Assembly (NCBI RefSeq): GCF_024139115.2 | Contig: NC_085140.1 | Location: forward strand, 427,637,781-427,701,780 | From: Armigeres subalbatus | Taxonomy: Eukaryota; Arthropoda; Insecta; Diptera; Culicidae | Length of the DNA stretch: 64,000 bases | Direction: 5' to 3' | Part shown: piece after piece, positions 34,171-45,317 of the stretch | Layout of the letters: every line of letters begins with the position of its first letter | Numbering within the stretch: position 1 is the first letter of the stretch | Notes under the pieces: generated by a model | Database searches by the model: none | What the model was told of the DNA's origin: nothing | The model's input: the letters and a program-made list of their open reading frames with translations, nothing else | Translations under genes and position numbers: made by a program

Positions 34171-36500
34171 ACCAAATCATTTCAATTCCAATTAGCTAAA
34201 TCTCCGATCTAACTAACATTCAGATATTTATTATAGAGATATCTTAGGTCTAAGGCCTTTATATCTTCAAATATTTCAATTTTACTTGATGATTTTATAA
34301 AAAATATTTCCAAGTGAGCTCATATTTTGCTTGACATAATCCAATATCTTCTGCTGCAATATGAGAAGAGCTTATTCTTTCAACACACATTCCAAAATGT
34401 TCTTCATTCAAGTTGCCAACACTATAGTCTGGAGAGGATACCCTCTTCTGCGGGCAGCGAACTTTTTCTTCACCTGCCCAGTCAATACAGCAGAGCGCCA
34501 GACCAGCAGCGGACGACGCATAGTGCAATGAATGATTCATCAACCCGTGCTCGTTCTACTCGCGCGGTCCGCCTGCAGAAGGAAACACACAAGTCTCGTA
34601 TTATGGCAGTGGCGTTGGTTCTTCGAGGTAAATACGACCACGTCGCATTTTGTAAGTCGCATCAACAAGAGCACAACTCTCGACGAGAGGGTGGGTGGGT
34701 TACCGATGATGAACCGTGCTGACGCTCTGGTGTGGCGCCTGCGCCTTATGCAAATTTTGGTTGTTTTCCAAATACTCGAAATAGGTAAAAGGTGAAATAT
34801 CAACCTCCTCAAGTCCGGCAGACTCGGTGGCGAGCGGCTAGACAACTTCCTGTGCCGACGTGACGCCTTGTCGCATGTATAACCCAGGTTTGCTGCCACA
34901 GTCAGTCAGTCAAGTTCAATGTTTCCAGTAGTGAAGTTCACGGTTTACAACCCCCTGCTTTTGGAGTGTAGTGCGAAAGGGGTCATCGTGCTGTAACCGT
35001 TACAGGCAGGCGACAAACGCAGCCACGAATTGCACAATTTGTAAGTTATTGCAACCATTCGAAACGGAAGTCTTCATTAGCGCCGTTGTTTTGGGTGGAA
35101 GCATTGTCGAAAAAATGGCCATTAGCCGGGAACAATGAGGTACGCGATGCGGGGTCGTTTCGGGCGTAAATCATCGCCCGGCTGACAGATCGCATGGGGT
35201 GCCGAATGATTTGTGTTTATTTGTTTTTGAGGTTGGTTTTTCCAAAAAAAAAAAGCGATTCACCGAAAACCCAGGAAGTTGTTACAATTTTGCGCTTTGG
35301 TTACCTATAACATCTCTATGACGACGGGATTTTGGCACTGCTTGCTGTGTGGTGAAAAGCATTCATAACGTTCAACAAGATTTACGGCGCGCCAGAATCA
35401 TTTGTTTACCTGCAGGTGCCATCTCTACCCACTGTGTGCGAATGGACTGTCGGATGATTTACGGACTCGCAAAAGCCATAGAGCTGGATATCGTTCATTT
35501 CCGTTTCCAGTTTTAGCTAAATACACGCATTCGCTACTACTGGACAGCACGGAAACAAAAGGGAGAGTTATGCGCGCGCCATCGGCTTTGATCATTGTCT
35601 CATTATTTCTACACGTGAACACATGCAGTATCTGATGTTTATTACCACGCAACCATGGTAGCAAACCCTGACCGAAGGTTACTGCGATAATTTGATAAAA
35701 TACCTACATACCTTTATTTCCTATTTTTATGGAACGAAAAATGATGTTTTCTTGGACTAGGTGTCTTCACATAAAATTAATTTAACAAACTTTGGTTTTG
35801 TTCTGATCCCAAATCGGCTGATCCACCCTACTGTATGATTAAATAATGTCGCATCGTTATGAAAACGTCTGACCTTGTAGTCGGTCTTTTAATTTCGTCT
35901 TCTTCATTCAAAAGTTGTCGACTTTTACGCCATGTCTGAAAGTAAAATAATTAAAACAATCCATCGTCGTTTCGCCTTCGAATTAAACGGGTACATGAAA
36001 GCGAAATCCTTTGTTTTGGTCTTTCCACCGCATGATTTTCCTCTCTGTGACCTTGCTGGTTTCTTTTGTTTTCCGTCTTCTCGAACGTCATGCGGCCACC
36101 CCTTGGCGTTTTTGATGAAGTCTGAACCGTCAAAAAAGGTGACAGTGACCCACTGATTTCCGGAAATCAGCTGTTTGTTTATGAGGTTCTTTTGCAACGG
36201 ATTTCTTAAAAATTGAAAAAAAACGAGACGGATCAATCATAAATACTTCAAGATCAATCAGATAACTTTCTTGTTTCTATAGAAATCCGAAGAAATTGCG
36301 CACTTTTCTCCCTTTTCATCCCGGTAAATAGATCCCTCTTGTCGCTGGATGCCCTCTTTGCCGTTTAGTTAATAATGTGCACCCGAAATCGCTTTAATGT
36401 ACTCTTCCCCCTGGCTCGCAACAAACGTGTCCTTTTTCGGCTCGGATTTTCAAAAACGAACAAAAGGGACAAACCTGAATCGATTTCGAAAAAAGAAAGG
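34171..36500 (+). other. Intron sequence with a promoter candidate
   Basis: GC-richer at 34450-35220. Contains the TATA/initiator pair noted at 34878-34910 and an 18-base perfect palindrome at 36153-36170. No exon was recognised. Confidence 0.4.
34878..34910 (+). promoter_or_regulatory. Candidate core promoter (TATAA plus TCAGT)
   Basis: TATAA at 34878-34882 is followed by TCAGTCAGT at 34902-34910. The A of TCAGT lies 26 or 30 bases downstream, the spacing expected for an arthropod TATA/initiator pair. It sits 2 kb upstream of the second CenG1A exon found, so it could drive a short isoform. No transcript support is available. Confidence 0.3.
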
Positions 36501-36765
36501 GAACTTCACTGTGCTTTGATAGTACTCGCGATTCCATATATAATATTAACGCATTTGCCCAAAATTACACGCGGCGCTCCCTTTGGGAAACGACGCACCG
36601 CACTTTTTGCTGCCAGTATACTCGATTCTTATGGGGAGATACCATTGCGGCGTTTCCTAAGGTGCGGTTGTTCCTTTCGACTATGAAACGCCGCGTGGAA
36701 TTTTGTGCAAATGCGCTTTTGGAAGCATTACAACAGCCGCGCGGTGTATCGTATTGACAGCACCC
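36500..36765. mobile_element. GC-rich inverted-repeat MITE-like segment
   Basis: Arms carrying GCCCAAAATTACACGCGGCG and, on the other side, CGCCGCGTGGAATTTTGTGC are inverted. Internal GGTGCGG and CCGCACC blocks also pair. It resembles the element at 7647-7894. Ends are not defined. Confidence 0.5.
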
Positions 36766-36944
36766 TACAATACATGTTTGTATGATTTATCGCACCACCG
36801 TGACAAATCAATTACGTTGGCAGTATGTGACGCCCAAAATAGCACTCAGATACATCCCCCGGTAGTAGCAAACCCATAACCCACAAAGTAACCATATTCG
36901 CATCTTTGATTTCCCTTTTTCTTCTATTGCGATTTATTCCGCAG

Positions 36945-37086
36945 TTTGCCGCCTGGGTGGACGCCGTCATCTTCGTGTTCAGTCTGGAGAACGAGCAGAG
37001 CTTCAACGCCGTCTATACGTACTACACCAAAATGTCCCACTACCGGAATAGCGCAGAGATTCCGATCATCCTCGTTGGGACGCAAG
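36945..37086 (+). CDS. CenG1A: CenG1A exon: middle of the GLD domain
   Basis: The acceptor is TTCCGCAG|TTTGCC and the donor is CAAG|GTGGGT. The exon enters in phase 0 and leaves with one base of the next codon, which the following exon completes as Asp. It encodes 47 residues beginning [17 protein letters not shown] and ending in LVGTQ, so the spliced product reads VGTQD. In Ras proteins the equivalent motif is NKxD; the TQD form is the usual AGAP version and is known to accompany weak or atypical nucleotide binding in this family. The 12.2 kb intron before it holds both the 24-base and the 10/11-base minisatellites. The 75-base intron after it contrasts sharply. Confidence 0.96.
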
Positions 37087-37161
37087 GTGGGTTATCGCGT
37101 GCAATACCAAATGATAGGAAAGAACAAACCTTCTGAACGTGTTTTTCTTCGTTACTTTTAG

Positions 37162-37296
37162 ATGCCATCAGCGAGCGATCACCCCGGGTTATCGACGATG
37201 CCCGAGCGCGAAAGCTGGCCCAGGATCTCAAGCGGTGTTCGTACTACGAAACGTGTGCCACCTACGGACTGAACGTGGAACGGGTCTTTCAAGATG
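37162..37296 (+). CDS. CenG1A: CenG1A exon: C-terminal part of the GLD domain
   Basis: The acceptor is CTTTTAG|ATGCC and the donor is GATG|GTGAGT. The exon enters and leaves with one base carried over (phase 1 to phase 1). It encodes 44 full codons, including [13 protein letters not shown], a Cys-Tyr-Tyr-Glu-Thr stretch and [13 protein letters not shown], all highly conserved in AGAP1-3 and CenG1A. This closes the Ras-like fold. The next coding exon is 19.7 kb downstream. That intron carries the 185-base tandem array, both large LINE ruins and the foldback element. Confidence 0.96.
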
Positions 37297-37917
37297 GTGA
37301 GTAACACAACAACAACTAGAATCTAGATGAAGATATGGGTCATAAAATCTAGATGTTTCTTGTGGGAGCTAAAGTCGATTTGTTCCATCTTAAAAGTAAC
37401 TGCATTTAAGGCCCATTTCAAAAGGAACCGTAAAATATGAGTCCCGTAAAATATTAATTTTAACTGTTTCTGATTCACGGAGATTTTAATTTCTTGTTTT
37501 TATTTTCGAAACGTGTTCTAAGGTTTCGAACGAATTAATAGTAGAAGATTATCCCAGTTGTATTGACGTTGTTAGAAAAGCATATTAACAATATAAATCA
37601 TTTTGGCATTGGAAGAGAGAACACATTTTCAACGAAGGAAAAATATTGTTTACAGCATGTCTGGTCTGATGCTACCGATGCACAGTGGTTCCCCCATAGG
37701 TCATAAATCCAAAAACATGACTTTATCGAAATTCAACAAGTTATCCCTAAAAAGCTACGTTATGGTATACTATATAAGATTCAATCGTCATTTTGGTAAA
37801 ATTTGAGCTAATATGACCTGTATAAGGCTTCGAATTGAAGATAATCCAGTTAAATAAACTATACGTGAAAATGTTGGCATACCTCATGAAGCTTATGTTT
37901 TACCTTCAAATCCCCTA

Positions 37918-39476
37918 CAGAAACATCCTGTGAGTAAATATTTACACACTAATCTGTCATCTACATGCTATTTTAGCTGATACCTTCCGCAACCAAGCAA
38001 ATGGTCAACGAAAACTCTACTGTGTTTGATGAACGCATTCACAATTTTCTTATGAATTTCATTATTTTCATCCACCAATAAAATATGTTTCCTTCAGATC
38101 CCTCCAGAAACATTTCCTGAGTAAATATTTACACTATTCTCTATCATCTAAAGGCTACTTCAGCTGCGACCATCTGCGACCAAGCAAATGATAAACAAAT
38201 AACTTTTCTATGTTTCTTCGACGGAAAAACAATTTTCTTCTTAATTTTGATATCTTCATCCTTTACGAAAATATGTTTCCCCTTCAAATCCCCTCCAGAA
38301 ACATTTTTTTTTTATTCCTTTATTTATTTGTTAGGCACTCTGTGTTACTTAACCGCTACTGTGCCGAGATCTACTGTGGTATTCTGCTCTACAGAATCCA
38401 CACAGAATTTATTTTTAGATTTCCATTACCATTATTGTTGTCGTTGCCAGTCCACCTCATCGTTAGTCCATTGTGTCCGTTTGTCCATGTCGTGTATTCA
38501 ATAATCGTTGCATTGTTCGGTTGCCATTAATCCGGTAACGTTGGAGGAATGCCTCCGAGAAGAGCAAGTTGTCAGTCGTCATCAGGCAGCCGTGACGGTA
38601 AGGCGCGTACCCCAAACGCCACCGTATGGGCTGCGGATCTGGCGACTGACGAAGGTTTGGTGGAGGGGCTGGGAATCGAACCCATGACCATTCGCTTGTA
38701 AGGCGAACGTGTAGCCAACTACGCTACGGGACCCCCTCCTCCAGAAACATTCTGTGAGTAAATATTTACACTCTAATCTGTCATCTAAAGGCTATTTCAG
38801 CAGCGACCGTTTGCGACCAAGCAAATGGTAAACAAATAACTTTTCTGTGTTTCTTCGACGGAAAAACAATTTTTTTCTAAATTTTGTTATGTTCATCCTC
38901 CAAGAAAGTATGTTTCTCCTTCAAATCCCCTCCAGAAACATTTCCTGAGTAAATATTTAAACTATTCTCTATCATCTAAAGGCTAATTCAGCTGCGACCA
39001 AGCAAATGGTAAACAAATAACTTTTCTATGTTTCTTCGACGGAAAAACAATTTTCTTCTTAATTATGATATCTTCATCCTTTACGAAAATATGTTTCTCC
39101 TTAAAATTCCCTCCAGAAACATCCTGTGAGTAAATATTTACACTCTAATCTGTCGTCTAAAAGCTATTTCAGCTGCGACCAAGCAAATGGTAAACAAATA
39201 GCTTTACTATGTTTCTTTGACGAAAACACAATTTTATACTCAATTTTGTTATCTTCTTCATCCACTAAGAAATTATGTTTCCCCTTCAAATCCCCTCCAG
39301 AAACATCCTCTGAGTAAATATTTACACTCCTATCTTTCATCTAAAGGCTATTTCAGCTGCAACCGTCCACGAGAAAGCTAATAAATAACAAAATTATGTT
39401 TGTTTAACAGATATCATATTTTTTTCTCAACTTAATCGTGTACCGCTTCAATTTCTTTTTGAATATCCTTTAAGCA
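37918..39476. repeat. Tandem array, about 185-base unit, six to seven copies
   Basis: Each unit starts CAGAAACATCCTGTGAGTAA and includes TTTACACT, ATCTAAAGGCTA, GACCAAGCAAATGGTAAACA and CCCTTCAAATCCCCTC. Unit starts are near 37918, 38105, 38296, 38742 (after the SINE), 38933, 39114 and 39298. The last copy is degenerate. Divergence between units is moderate. Confidence 0.9.
38306..38738 (-). mobile_element. tRNA-headed SINE inserted in the tandem array
   Basis: Reading the minus strand, the head GTCCCGTAGCGTAGTTGGCT ... GGTTCGATTCCC carries pol III A and B boxes and a clover-like anticodon arm with loop CTTACAA. A body of about 350 bases follows, with an A/T-rich tail at low coordinates. A 13-base direct repeat CTCCAGAAACATT flanks it exactly (38293-38305 and 38739-38751). 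Its acceptor arms do not pair, so it is a SINE rather than a tRNA gene. Confidence 0.88.
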
Positions 39477-39765
39477 TATTCATATTTCTGGCTGCTGCCT
39501 AAATGGCATTTCAGTTACCACAGTCTGCGACTGAGCTTGGAAATAAATAATCGATGGTAAAAATTACCAAAATTGATGAACACGAGTATTATGTTTTCTT
39601 TATCATAGTCATCTTTATGAGACTAAAAAGGATATTCCTCCCCGATTTTCATTCTCAGGCATCTCTGAGAAGGTATTTGAATTTTAAGCTGTCATTTAAG
39701 ATCTATCAGGGTGCAGATTATTAAATAGTATATCGTCGTATAATAGTATTATATTCAACTTTAAA
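39477..39765 (+). other. Decayed continuation of the array or unassigned intron
   Basis: Weak echoes of the 185-base unit (GCATTTCAG, TGCGACTGAGC) appear near 39480-39560. Nothing else was recognised. Confidence 0.4.
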
Positions 39766-39995
39766 TTGATTTATTAAACCGTTTTGCCTTTCTCAAGGCT
39801 ATATGTTTGTTCCAAAAACGAACTGTTATAAGATGCCCGGAAACCCATAGTATTAGATACCAGATGGTATATGTCTGTGTGTGTGTATGTGTGATCAATC
39901 AATGATCGCACAATGGGTCTAAAAGTTATAGCAAAAATACTATTTTTTCATATGCACTAGAAAGGCATTAACACCGGCTAGGTGGATTAATCAGG
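39766..39995. repeat. Dispersed-repeat-like segment with GCCTTTCTC and GAAAGGCATTAAC ends
   Basis: GCCTTTCTCAAGGCTATATG at one side, a (TG)n stretch, and ACTAGAAAGGCATTAACACC plus CTAGGTGGATTAA at the other resemble a frequent mosquito dispersed repeat that I recognise from memory. The family name is not certain. Confidence 0.4.
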
Positions 39996-40519
39996 TCTAT
40001 TTTCGTTTACTACTTTCACATTAACAAGCATTTTCCCACCCACGCATCTTCATCAATAATGTATATTGAACGTTGTTTGTTGGATTTTGCATATAATACT
40101 GAAATCGGCTCCGTAAAGTATGATAATGACTGAGCCTACCAAATAATTAAAAAATAGGCTGTTTAACACGAAAAATACTAAAAGTACACCATTTTACCGT
40201 ATATCTTCCATAATTTATATTTATGACCGCCCTTCTAAGGGAATGGAACCACTGTGGCGATGTATGGACATTAGCATTTGAAGTAAAATTTTAGTTTTTG
40301 CCTTCTATTAGATCCAGATCCAAGATAAAAATCAAAGTCAAACTCAAAATTATCAGTTTCGGAAAGAAGGATTCAATTTCCTTTAACACAACACCAATAT
40401 GAATATCGGAAGTATTGGAAGTATTGGCTAGAGAAATGGATTACGAATGATTTGACTATGCGTCCAATTTGGGAATCTCGAGCTCGTTCAGTAGCCGCTA
40501 GGTTGCGAAGGCCGACGGA

Positions 40520-40680
40520 GGTTCTTCGTAGCTTAGTTGGTTAAAGCACCAGTCTATCGTACTGTAGGGTCATGGGTTCGAGTCCCATCGAAGGGAAAGT
40601 GGTTACCTCCAATACATTTTCCAAATCAATATCTATATCTTCCACATAACGTACATATTCATATATGAGTTTTCATAACA
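40520..40680 (+). mobile_element. tRNA-like SINE (or tRNA pseudogene)
   Basis: A cloverleaf can be drawn from about 40525 to 40597: acceptor TTCTTCG/CGAAGGG (two G-U pairs), D arm in TAGCTTAGTTGG, TpsiC arm ATGGG TTCGAGT CCCAT. The anticodon stem has a mismatch and the loop (CTATCGT) would give an ATC anticodon, unusual for a working tRNA. The downstream AAAGTGGTTACCTCC and AT-rich body resemble a mosquito SINE. Confidence 0.6.
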
Positions 40681-40929
40681 TTGTAAAAGAATATCGAGGC
40701 AAATCTTTCTGGTAATGGTGTTTGATTTTCAAAAGATTTTCAGAACTCCAAAATTGTCTTCTTTTCGATTCCAAGATTCTCATTAACACTTTCGAAATTA
40801 AGTCTGTAAAAACTGACTTGCACACTGATTTCAAGATTTTCTACATTGTACTATTGTACTAAGGATTCAAGATTTCTCCTGATGAAATGGCCAGGAGCAT
40901 TGCGCTGTTACAATGCAAGATGCTGTGGG

Positions 40930-41905
40930 CCAAAGACCATGGTGGCTGGGATAGATTCCCGATAGAGGTGCTGAGTTATTTCGCAGTGTATTTGAGTCAG
41001 ATTACCATTCACCGCCGCAATAGTATTTAGATGAATTTCGAAGCTTCAACATCTATCTACCGCAGCTAAACCTTAGTTTCGACACTGTTTTTAACGTTCT
41101 TGATTCAGTTGACGTTTCGAATGGACCTGGTTCAGATCAGATTCCACCGTCGTTCATAAAAAAAACTGTGCAGCCTTGCTGGCTGTCCCAGCCCTGGCAA
41201 TATTCAACCGATCACTCGCGAATGGCGTGTTCCATGATGCCTGGAAGTTCGCACATACATACCGTGGAAAATTATCGATTCATTTCGATCCTGAACTGTT
41301 TGGCCAAAGAACTCGAAAAACTGTTGCATGATAAGCTATATCATGTCGTTAAAATCTGTTACATCAGAATTTTAGCATGGATTCATGCAAAACCGCTCGT
41401 CGATCTCTTATTTACTGAGCTTAACCAATATTGTTCATTGGATGCATCGAGAAGCGACAACAAGTATGTGCTGTGTACATTGACTTTTCGAAGGCATTTG
41501 ATGAAGTTCCGCATGATCTTGTTATTTTGAAACTGAACCGTCTTGGATCGTCAACTGGATTAATTCGCACTTGACTTCAAGAAAAGTCTTCGTTAAAATT
41601 CGAGATTCCGTCTGGCGTTCCACTGGGGAGTCACGACATTTGTGATCAGCTACACTCGTGCAAGCTGCTTTTTGCGAATGACCTGAAAATTTACCTAGTC
41701 GTTAAGTCAGCTTTAGTTTGCTGTGCACTTCAAGCCGTCATTGTGCGCTTATCATCGTGGTGTCAGATAAACGGAATGCAAGCGAATGCCACCAAATGCA
41801 GAATCATAACTTTTTCCCGTGTTCACTCAACAATCAGATTTGACTATTCGATGGACCAGTTACCGTTTATGGGAGTTAACTCTAGAAAGATCTTGGCCTT
41901 ACCTT
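40930..41905 (+). mobile_element. Jockey-like LINE, segment 1 (reverse transcriptase)
   Basis: Degraded frames encode a pre-RT stretch (SFNIYLPQLNLSFDTVFNVL, then SNGPGSDQIPPSFIKK) and RT blocks: VENYRFISILNCLAKELEKL (PISLL-type block), then VYIDFSKAFDEVPHDL-like sequence, a SGVP block, and FANDLKIYLV in place of F/YADD. A SWCQINGMQANATKCRIITF segment follows. Multiple frameshifts and stops make it dead. The reading then breaks at 41906 where another element is inserted. Confidence 0.82.
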
Positions 41906-42764
41906 CACTAAGGCAAAATAACTTACGGTTTCCATAAGTTACAACTTATGGATGGGTATTTTATCGGTTTCATTATGTACTTATGTAGACTATAAAAATG
42001 GCTTGTGATTTCCATACCCGTGACTTATGATTCACATAAGAGATCTTATTGAGGAAAAATATTCAGTTTACGATGGCAATGATGGGGAAGTGAGACATTG
42101 CTAAATTGATTTCCGTTTCGGTTAACTGCGACATTTTAGATGCTAACACTTATACATTTGTTTCCTTTAAATAGTTGTTTCTGTATCTAATAATTTGGAT
42201 TTCTTTATTTTCAGGCTCCATGTAGGAGAATTAAAAAAAATGGTCATCAAATTAACAACAATGTATATTGGAAACTTGATTAATCCTTCGTTGATAATGA
42301 AGATATGTCAAGTTTTTTTTCATTCAATTCCCACTCAATGGCGCTGATACGATCCTTTGTTAATTTTATGTGGGCATGGAAACATAAATTTCAGTTAGTA
42401 TATCAGATCATTTGGAAAAAATAAAAATTTAAATTATTACCTTTTCCAACATTATTCAAAATATTTTTATATTAATAATAGAATGCATTCATTATTACAA
42501 TTTTTATTGAAAATACTTCCGATATTTATAATACATATTTTCATTTAAAGTTAAAAAAATCACTATGATAATGTTTAACTTCTCTTATAAAATCAATTAT
42601 TCTTCCTTATGATTTTCATAACTTTAGTTATGGAAGTTGTAAGTACCGAAATGGATATTTCCCCTTCTAAGTCATAAATCAAACTTATGATTTTCACATA
42701 TATTCATTGTGGCGCCAAATCATAAGTGATTTTGATGATGATCTTAAGTCTTTTTAGCTGAGTG
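41906..42764. mobile_element. MITE (859 bases) inserted in the LINE
   Basis: Starts CACTAAGGCAAAATAACTTA. Its right end in reverse complement is CACTCAGCTAAAAAGACTTA. It is flanked by TT on both sides. Excising it and one TT restores the LINE reading ACCTTGAACAGTAAG (Thr-Leu-Asn-Ser-Lys). The interior is AT-rich with several CATAAGT/ACTTATG inverted motifs and no coding capacity. Confidence 0.78.
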
Positions 42765-43006
42765 TTGAACAGTAAGCTTCGGTTCAACGAGCATCTCCAA
42801 GACAATCTCTAAAGCCAACACTATGCTTGGCTTCCAGCGCCGCAACTCTACACAATTCGATGATGTTTATGCTTTGAAAACACTTTACTACTCATTGGTC
42901 CGAAACATTTTTGAGCACGGAGTAAAAATATGGACTCCTTACCATATGCGATTCATGCATCACGCATAGAAAGCATCCAGAAACGTTTCGTCAGATTTCC
43001 ATTATG
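42765..43006 (+). mobile_element. Jockey-like LINE, segment 2
   Basis: Continues the same ORF2 C-terminal region: SKLRFNEHLQDNLSKANTML, then FQRRNSTQFDDVYALKTLYY and SLVRNIFEHGVKIWTPYH. These match the post-RT thumb region of jockey-type LINEs. It is broken at 43007 by another insertion. Confidence 0.8.
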
Positions 43007-43407
43007 CAACGTACACACCAGTCAAGCAGTTTGACGAACATTGACTCCGCCCCCACGAAAACCCTTCGGTTGCTGCTTTGTTTGAACGTGTGTGAAGTTG
43101 TTCGAACAACCATTTGACAGTTGGCGGCTCGGTTGGAAAAAATTAAAACAGTTTGATTTTGGTTTGAGTTGTCGGGGGTGGAGTCAAGGTTCGCCGAACA
43201 TGTTTGAGCATTTGTAGTGAAATTGCTCAAACCCCCATATATTTTTTGATGGTTGGTGCTCAAGTTGGCGCTTCGGTCGTTCGTGTGTGATATTGTTGGT
43301 CGAATAAATTGATTATTCGTGTCGCTGTTGGTGAAATTTGATGGATGTTTGAATAAACGAGAGGTGGAGTCAATGTTCGTCAAACTGCTTGACTGGTGTG
43401 TACGCTG
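43007..43407. mobile_element. Palindromic MITE (401 bases) inserted in the LINE
   Basis: Ends CAACGTACACACCAGTCAAG and, in reverse complement, CAGCGTACACACCAGTCAAG. Arms extend through AGTTTGACGAACATTGACTCC-type sequence. Direct repeats CATTATG (43000-43006) and CATTACG (43408-43414) flank it, with one mismatch. Excision restores the LINE reading. Confidence 0.8.
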
Positions 43408-43689
43408 CATTACGACGGCTGCTATGGACCAATCCCGATAACCGAATGAGCACATAAGTGCGCTCATTGGTTTGCAAACACTCTCCACACGCCGAACGTA
43501 CAACGTAAAACGACTTTTTATTTTTGACCTGCGACAACATTGACTGCAGTAGCGTACTCCGAAAAATTAACTTCCACGCACCTAGCCGCCGATTGCGCAA
43601 TCCTCAATTGCTTTGGACCCGGTACACCGCACTGCTTACGGTTACAACAAACAACATCTATTATAGATTGTTTAACGATGTATGTTATA
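43408..43689 (+). mobile_element. Jockey-like LINE, segment 3
   Basis: Encodes the C-terminal tail in broken frames: DNIDCSSVLRKINFHAPSRR, LRNPQLLW and YYRLFNDV, characteristic of the ORF2 end of jockey-like elements. It stops at the TA that precedes the foldback element. Confidence 0.8.
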
Positions 43690-44703
43690 CAGGGGTTAGG
43701 CAAAATGATTGAGATAGGCAAAATTTGGCCCAAATTCAAATCCTTATAACTTTTTAAAAAATTGATGAAATTGGACAAAACCGGAAGCATTCGACGGCAA
43801 ATTTAGTCAAGCTTTAGGAACATGTGCGGTCACGAATACTGGCCACCGGACACCGGAGATGTTCCGGATTTTCGGAGGCCATGTCAAAAACACATTTTTT
43901 CTGCCGCTAGTATTTTTGTGTGGTTTGAAGTTACATCGATAAACACTATTTTCCTAGAAACTAGATCTTATTGAAAATTGAATGCGGGCTGTTGCGCTAA
44001 GATCCGTTGAAAAACATCCGAGATATGGCCATTTCAGTAAAACTGGTTCCGGATACTATGGTCAATTATGTATATCCTTCCAATCACGTATATATTATCC
44101 GGTACCATATCAATATTGGTATCAAACTTCAAGATTTTTCATGGAGATGCTTCAGGAAGCATATGCAGGACGATCAGTTGCCCAGATCACTCTGTAGTAG
44201 GTTCCAGGTGCCCTGGGGAAGTGGCCAATTTGAAAACGTTCAGAACCCTATCAATATGGGTATCAAATCAAGATTTTTCATGAAGATGCTTCAGGAAGAT
44301 ATTCAAGATGGTCAGTTGCTCTGACCACTCTGTAAGTTCCAGGTGCCTCGGGGGAAGTGGCCAATTTGAAAAACGTTCAGAACTCTATCAATATGGGTAT
44401 CAAACTTCAAGATTTTTCATGAAGATGCTTCAGGAAGCATATTCAGGACGATCAGTTGCCCTGGCCACTCTGTAGTGGGTTCCAGGTGCCCCGGGGGAAG
44501 TGGCCAATTTGAAAAATATTCAGAACCATATCAATAAGGGTATCAAACCTCAAGATTTTTCGAGGTGATACTTTTAAATGCATTTTAGAACCAGCAGCTG
44601 TCATGATCACTCTGTAGTAGGTTCCAGGTGTCCTGGGAAGTGGCCAATTTGCAAAATGTTCGAAACCATAACAAAATGAGCATCAAAGTTCAAGGTTTTT
44701 CAT

Positions 44704-45100
44704 GGAGATGCTTTTGGACTCTTCTGTCGAATAGAGATCGCCGCAGCACGAAGTTGACCATCTACGCTTATTAGACTGGTCTGCCTCTATGGCCACGAAA
44801 GTGGGATGTTGCTGGCGAAGGACCAACGCGCCCTTGGAGTTTCCGAATGGAAGGTGTTGCGGACCATCTATGGTGGGGTGCAGATGGAAGACAATGGAGG
44901 TGGTGGTGGAGGTCAATGAACCACGAGTTGTAACTGTTAGGAGAACTACCCACACGGTACAATTTTGGCGGTTACGATGGGCCGGGCATATAGCCAGAAT
45001 GCCAGACGATAACCCGATTGAGATGATGCTTCGATAATAATCCGACCGGTACAAGAAGAAGAGGCGTGCAGCGGTCACGGTGGATCGACCAAGTGGAACG
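44704..45100 (+). mobile_element. Captured LINE ORF2 C-terminus, left copy
   Basis: Encodes in broken frames LLAKDQRALGVSEWKVLRTI, then RLRWAGHIARMPDDNP followed by IEMMLR. The RLRWAGHxARM motif is typical of the C-terminal end of LINE ORF2 proteins. An inverted copy of the same fragment lies at 45318-45717, so it was captured before or during arm duplication. Confidence 0.78.
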
Positions 45101-45317
45101 CGACCTGCAGATCTTTCGCAAAAATGAAAACAGACGTCATATTCAGGATTTGTCATCATATCAACAAATACCTTGTCTTCCAAAATAATTTGATAATCGG
45201 CAGGCTTCACTTTGCCCTTAAGTGCCATAATAGGACCATGGCCATGTCAAGATATAGCACCCCACACAATTGCTAAGTCATGCTTGCGACCTGCTGCCAT
45301 TGATGGCAGGCCATCTT
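45101..45317 (-). mobile_element. Tc1/mariner transposase remnant in the foldback loop
   Basis: On the minus strand the sequence reads AIVWGAIS, a stop (TGA where Trp is usual), HGHGPIMALKGKVKPADYQI and LEDKV. This is the VWGxISxxGxGPxxxxxGxxxxxxYxxxL region between the second and third catalytic residues of Tc1/mariner transposases. It is too short to be active. Its family agrees with the TA target duplication of the whole element. Confidence 0.72.

Noticed and set aside
38660..38735. tRNA-Val-like gene on the minus strand (TAC anticodon loop)
   Set aside because: The acceptor arms do not pair, and the segment is the head of a SINE bounded by a 13-base target duplication.
40525..40597. Functional tRNA gene
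   Set aside because: The cloverleaf is imperfect (anticodon-stem mismatch, two G-U pairs in the acceptor stem), the anticodon would be ATC, and the flanking sequence looks like a SINE body.
44683..45228. 181-codon minus-strand frame that could be read as a transposase gene
   Set aside because: Only its first part matches Tc1/mariner transposase. The rest runs antisense through a captured LINE fragment, and upstream of its ATG the homology is broken by a stop.
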